From Coix lacryma-jobi var. lacryma-jobi (lineage: Eukaryota; Streptophyta; Magnoliopsida; Poales; Poaceae): DNA of 64,000 bases. The position numbers and the translations under genes were made by a program. Each line of letters begins with the position of its first letter. The first letter of the stretch is position 1. The notes under the pieces are model-generated. The model was not told where the DNA came from. It ran no database searches and worked only from the letters and a program-made list of their open reading frames with translations. The stretch spans positions 177,266,995 to 177,330,994 of the forward strand of contig CM019823.1 in NCBI GenBank assembly GCA_009763385.1. Direction: 5' to 3'. Shown here piece after piece: positions 60,122-64,000 of this stretch.

Positions 60122-61196
60122 GGCTAAGTTACAACCGGACGAAGAAGATATTGCATGATGATAAAATAAAAGGAAGAAAACTGGTTGTTGTTTCATCCTC
60201 TCATTCGGTTATATCCTATGGTTTAAAATTCACTAGCTAGAGCTCATGCTGTTGAGTGAACAAGCAACACATTATAAGCATTATGTAAGAGGTGTGACTT
60301 TCTTCGAAGTGATATAAGTCTTGTTTGTTTAAATTATTAGTGGTATTTAATTTATTCTCTTTCACATAACACTACTGAAATAATCGAAATTAGTCATGAG
60401 AACAACCATCCAAACAGCCGTGAAAATAAACCGAAATCAATACTCCTATGCGCGCTAAGAGGACTACCGTGATGAAATTACGTGAACATGCGTGAATTAT
60501 CTTGGCCTTCTATTCAAAATTCTGTAGTCACACAATAACCTGTAACATAAGATGAAACCAAGTTTTTTTTTTCTTTTTCGAACATACTGTAACTGGCATG
60601 AGAGTAGGCTAATCTTTATTGCACATAGAAGAAGAGTTTATAACTAGGACCTTGTGAGGCCTTGGAGGGCTAAGCTAGAGGGACGACCAGGACATAACCA
60701 TGACTATTTTTGGTACTCATGGTGTAACAACCCAAAAATTCGGACTTTTTAAAATTTTTCTGTGAATGTGTGGAGCATGTAGATACTAGCCAAACCAGAA
60801 ACAATTTATAAATAAATTGTTGCATTCATATAGTAATGTTTGTAAGAGTTTGCCGAATATTCTTTTGCAACTTGAGTCTTATGATGGAGAGCACAAATCC
60901 ATAGCAACCTCCTTGTAGATCTCTCCTAGGACTATCTCGAGTCCCTCTCAAAGATCCCCAACCTCCTAATTAAATCCCCCTCCTTTTCCCTTAGCAAAAT
61001 TAGGAAATCTTTATTCCTTTATTTGGGCCGCAACCCCTCTCCCTTCTTCCCAGCCGAATAGGCTTCGGCCCAGCCAAACCTTTATCCCTGGCCCAGCTCA
61101 CCCACTCACTCCCTCCTTCCGAACCCTGCTGCACGGGCCCGAGCGCCAGGCCTGCTCGCACGTGCTCGGTCCAGACCGCTCACCTTTCTCCCTTCT

Positions 61197-61546
61197 CCGC
61201 CTCGCACCGAGCCCACGCGCTGAGCCTCGGCCTCGGCATGCGAACTCCGCCTCGCACCGAGCCCACGCGCTGAGCCTCGGCCTCGGCACGCGAACTCCGC
61301 CTCGCACCGAGCCCACGCGCTGAGCCTCGGCCTCGGCATGCGAACTCCGCCTCGCACCGAGCCCACGCGCTGAGCCTCGGCCTCGGCACGCGAACTCCGC
61401 CTCGCACCGAGCCCACGCGCTGAGCCTCGGCCTCGGCATGCGAACTCCGCCTCGCACCGAGCCCACGCGCTGAGCCTCGGCCTCGGCACGCGAACTCCGC
61501 CTCGCACCGAGCCCACGCGCTGAGCCTCGGCCTCGGCACGTGAACT
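61197..61546. repeat. Tandem array, seven copies of a 50-bp unit
   Basis: The unit CCGCCTCGCACCGAGCCCAC... (50 bp) starts at 61197, 61247, 61297, 61347, 61397, 61447 and 61497. The copies are almost identical. One position alternates between CATG and CACG from copy to copy. Confidence 0.95.
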
Positions 61547-61847
61547 CTGCATCGCGCCGAGCCTCGGCACGATGGACCGACGCGCCAGGTCGCCTCGCTA
61601 CCTACCTCCGCCCGCAGGCCGCTTGCTCGCGCGGCCCAGACGGCCCAGTAGCTGGCCCAGCCGTGCCACCCCCCCTGGAACCCTAGGAGCAGGCGCTCCC
61701 AGGAGCCGCCGCCTCCGCACCTACCGCGCCGCGCCCGCGCCAGCGCCAGCCCCCACCTGCTCCGCCTCCCGATGCGCTCCACGCGTCCCGAAGCCCGCAC
61801 GGACGCCGAGGATCACCGGCGCCTCCAAGAGCCCTAGCCCAACACCC

Positions 61848-61855
61848 TATAAAAG
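61848..61855 (+). promoter_or_regulatory. TATA box in the second LTR
   Basis: TATAAAAG follows the GC-rich block, and GCCGCATCCGCC follows it. By position it corresponds to the TATA box in the complete chromovirus LTR. Confidence 0.5.
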
Positions 61856-64000
61856 CCGCATCCGCCACCGCTCCTCTCCTTCGTCTCCACCAAACAGCCG
61901 CCGCTCCTCTGCAAACTCGCGCCGCTGCTCCGAGTTCTCTTCTCGGCCACCGCCTTTGCCGGCGCGACTCCGGCGCGACGACCACGACGACGCCTGCGCC
62001 CTCCATCACGACGTCAACCGTGCCGCTCCGGAGTCCACGTCGCGCTGGACCTCGACGCCGAACTCCGACGACGAGCCCATCTTCTCGCCGTCCTCGACGA
62101 CCCCAACATCTCGACCCGGTCGCGTCCTCGAACCGCGGAGCACCCCGGAGCCCCGATGCGCGCGCGCGCTGCGACACGACGACTTCGTCACCACGCCGCC
62201 TCCGTTCTGCTCAGCGCACTGGACGCCACCGAGCCGAACCCTGCTCCACCGACCCGGCGTCTCCTCTGCAGCACATGGAGAGCATCACGAACCCACTGTT
62301 GGTGAGCACTTTTTCCCCATGCCTTCCCTGTTCCTACCTTGTACAGCTTCCAGTACTGAAACCGGTCTTCGTGCCGTTGATCTCACTGACACAGGATGGG
62401 TACCACCTCGCTGCGCAGAACCCCTTCGCCTCGCCGACGATTTCCCTGCCGAATCGCAGTTCGGCCAAGACGGCGCTGTTGATTCGGCTGCACGTGAACT
62501 GCTGGTTCGGTTGCGTGCGACCTGCTGTTCGGTCGACGGCGCCACTTCGTCGAAGACCTCTTTTGATATCCTTCATGCACCTTTGATTAATCTATGTAAT
62601 ATCCGACGCATGACTATTCGTTTATGCCTGTCCGTGCCTTCGTGCCGGCTTTATCGTTGCGATCTCGTTACCTTGATATCATCTGGTTATCATGTCATCT
62701 TATTGATCACCTCGATATCATCTCGTTATCACTCCTCTCGTTCGAACGTCCTGTTTCTAGGTGAACCACGTTAGAGCTATGACCGATGGGTGATGACCAA
62801 GTCACGAGGATGATGCCGAGCAACGTCGGAACTACTCTTGATGAATCATGGTGAGCTACCATGCCTCTCTTCCAACCCCTGACCTTGCTTGTCGAACGGA
62901 ACGTGTAGACCGAGTACGTTTCCAACCGTTGGACACGGGTTGCTTCCCGTTGTAGCCATGCGTAGTCGTCGACGTGATTAGACCGAATAGAACGAACCTT
63001 GGATGATATGCTGGACGTTTGGACATGCTGGACGTTAGACCGTGTGGAACGAGACTTAGTTGACTTGCTGGACGGAAAGGTAATTCCCTTCTCATCTTTT
63101 GACCGTAGGATGCCCCTGATGGAATCCCTAGTTGTGTCGTTAAGGAGACCCCGTGCCCTATCATAGTATATCGTTGGAGAAGATCTCGTGACTCTATGTG
63201 CCGCCACCATGACCCTTTGGGAACCACGTTATCTCAAAGTCGATCTACCGAGCCACTTCTGGAAAGTCTCTTATTTATCTATCTGTACTCATGCACCTCG
63301 ATCTTACGACCACCTGTATATGCGCTTGTGATACAGGATCCATCCAACTCATGCTATGGGAATGTGCTACTCCACTTAATTTGGTTCGATGTCTTTTGTC
63401 GCTTTATGGTTCTTAATGTTGCCTGAATGAAGGTTCGTGTGATGTCTATATGTGCCGAGCCTTTAAGCCGGCTAAGGGATCGTACCTCGTTCGGATATTA
63501 CGATCGCGAGACCCGTCTCGCCATGGCCGCGATACCGAGTGTAATTCGATCTCTCGAGGGAGTATCTTGTGGTCGCAAGTTCGCCTTGCCATGACCATGG
63601 AGCTATGCCTTCTAACTTTTGAATATTTTTGCTTGCTTGTGAATATTCTATAGTCTTTTATACTTGCTGGAGATTATTTTATAAATGCTTCTTCGTGCAC
63701 AGACTATTGTATGCTTGTACCCCGATGACCATCGCATATCTGGATTCTCGCGGTGACAACCGCACCGCTATGAATCTAAGAAATGACATAGTGCCAAAGC
63801 ACCTCGGTCGGGTACCCTACAAGTAGTCTGCGCACTTGCATCTTATATTGTGTCACTCCTTCCAATACCCCGTCCTCTACCATGACGTGAGCGTTGGAAA
63901 GAATGAGCCTTTGATTTATGCATATGTTTATACTCTTGCTATTCCTTTTGTTAGCAAAGCTATGGTCTATGTTGTAATTCAGGACCCCACGCGTCGACTC

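Larger units (their letters stand above)
60723..64000 (+). mobile_element. Second long LTR, left end only (runs off the window)
   Basis: The sequence begins TGTAACAACCCAAAAATTCGG, a start similar to the chromovirus LTR (TGTAACACC). It has the same architecture: an AT-rich left arm, a GC-rich repeat-filled block, a TATA box at 61848-61855, and then a mixed-composition tail. No primer-binding site or coding domain appears before the window ends, so the LTR would be longer than 3.2 kb. It could equally be a solo LTR. ORFs in the GC-rich part read through tandem repeats and are not supported as genes. Confidence 0.55.

Noticed and set aside
61098..61800. Minus-strand ORFs of 122-206 aa
   Set aside because: They translate the 50-bp tandem array in rotating frames; 50 is not a multiple of three, so the peptide repeat is incidental.

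Overview
The window is nuclear DNA of a grass. The genes are intron-rich and GC-rich at their 5' ends, they are plant-type, and they sit among Stowaway-, Tourist- and hAT-like MITEs, a 14 kb Ty3/gypsy element, a solo LTR and a LINE. The glutamate dehydrogenase reads very like the maize/sorghum protein, so a panicoid grass, probably Andropogoneae, is my inference; the species cannot be fixed from sequence alone. All exon models were built by eye from splice signals, reading phase and remembered family sequence.

Layout. 1-3.0 kb: three intronless GNAT acetyltransferase genes in tandem on the plus strand, the first cut by the window edge, with two copies of one MITE between the second and third. 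3.5-8.9 kb: a complete nine-exon mitochondrial-type glutamate dehydrogenase gene (minus), apparently with a 2 kb 5'UTR intron. 8.9-12.6 kb: MITE-rich intergenic DNA. 12.6-14.2 kb: ribosomal protein S18 (minus). 15.8-29.9 kb: a structurally complete, very young Tekay/Del-like chromovirus with 4.18 kb LTRs, perfect TSDs and an open gag-pol. It also carries an extra ORF whose N-terminus copies the histone H3 tail. 29.9-38 kb: repeats, including a minisatellite, several MITEs, a 1.75 kb solo LTR and a TIR element. 38.1-47.0 kb: a 22-exon XRN-type 5'-3' exoribonuclease (plus), convergent with a nine-exon chloroplast-type folate-biopterin transporter (48.4-55.7 kb, minus) that has a LINE fragment in intron 6. 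56.4-58.2 kb: a small two-exon gene ending in a CaaX motif. 58.2-60.7 kb: repeats. 60.7 kb to the end: the start of a second long-LTR element containing a 50-bp tandem array.

The genes are unrelated housekeeping or metabolic genes and do not form a pathway. The most unusual signal is the retrotransposon's histone-H3-like ORF. The same element encodes a C-terminal chromodomain, so it may carry both a chromatin reader and a tail resembling what such readers bind.
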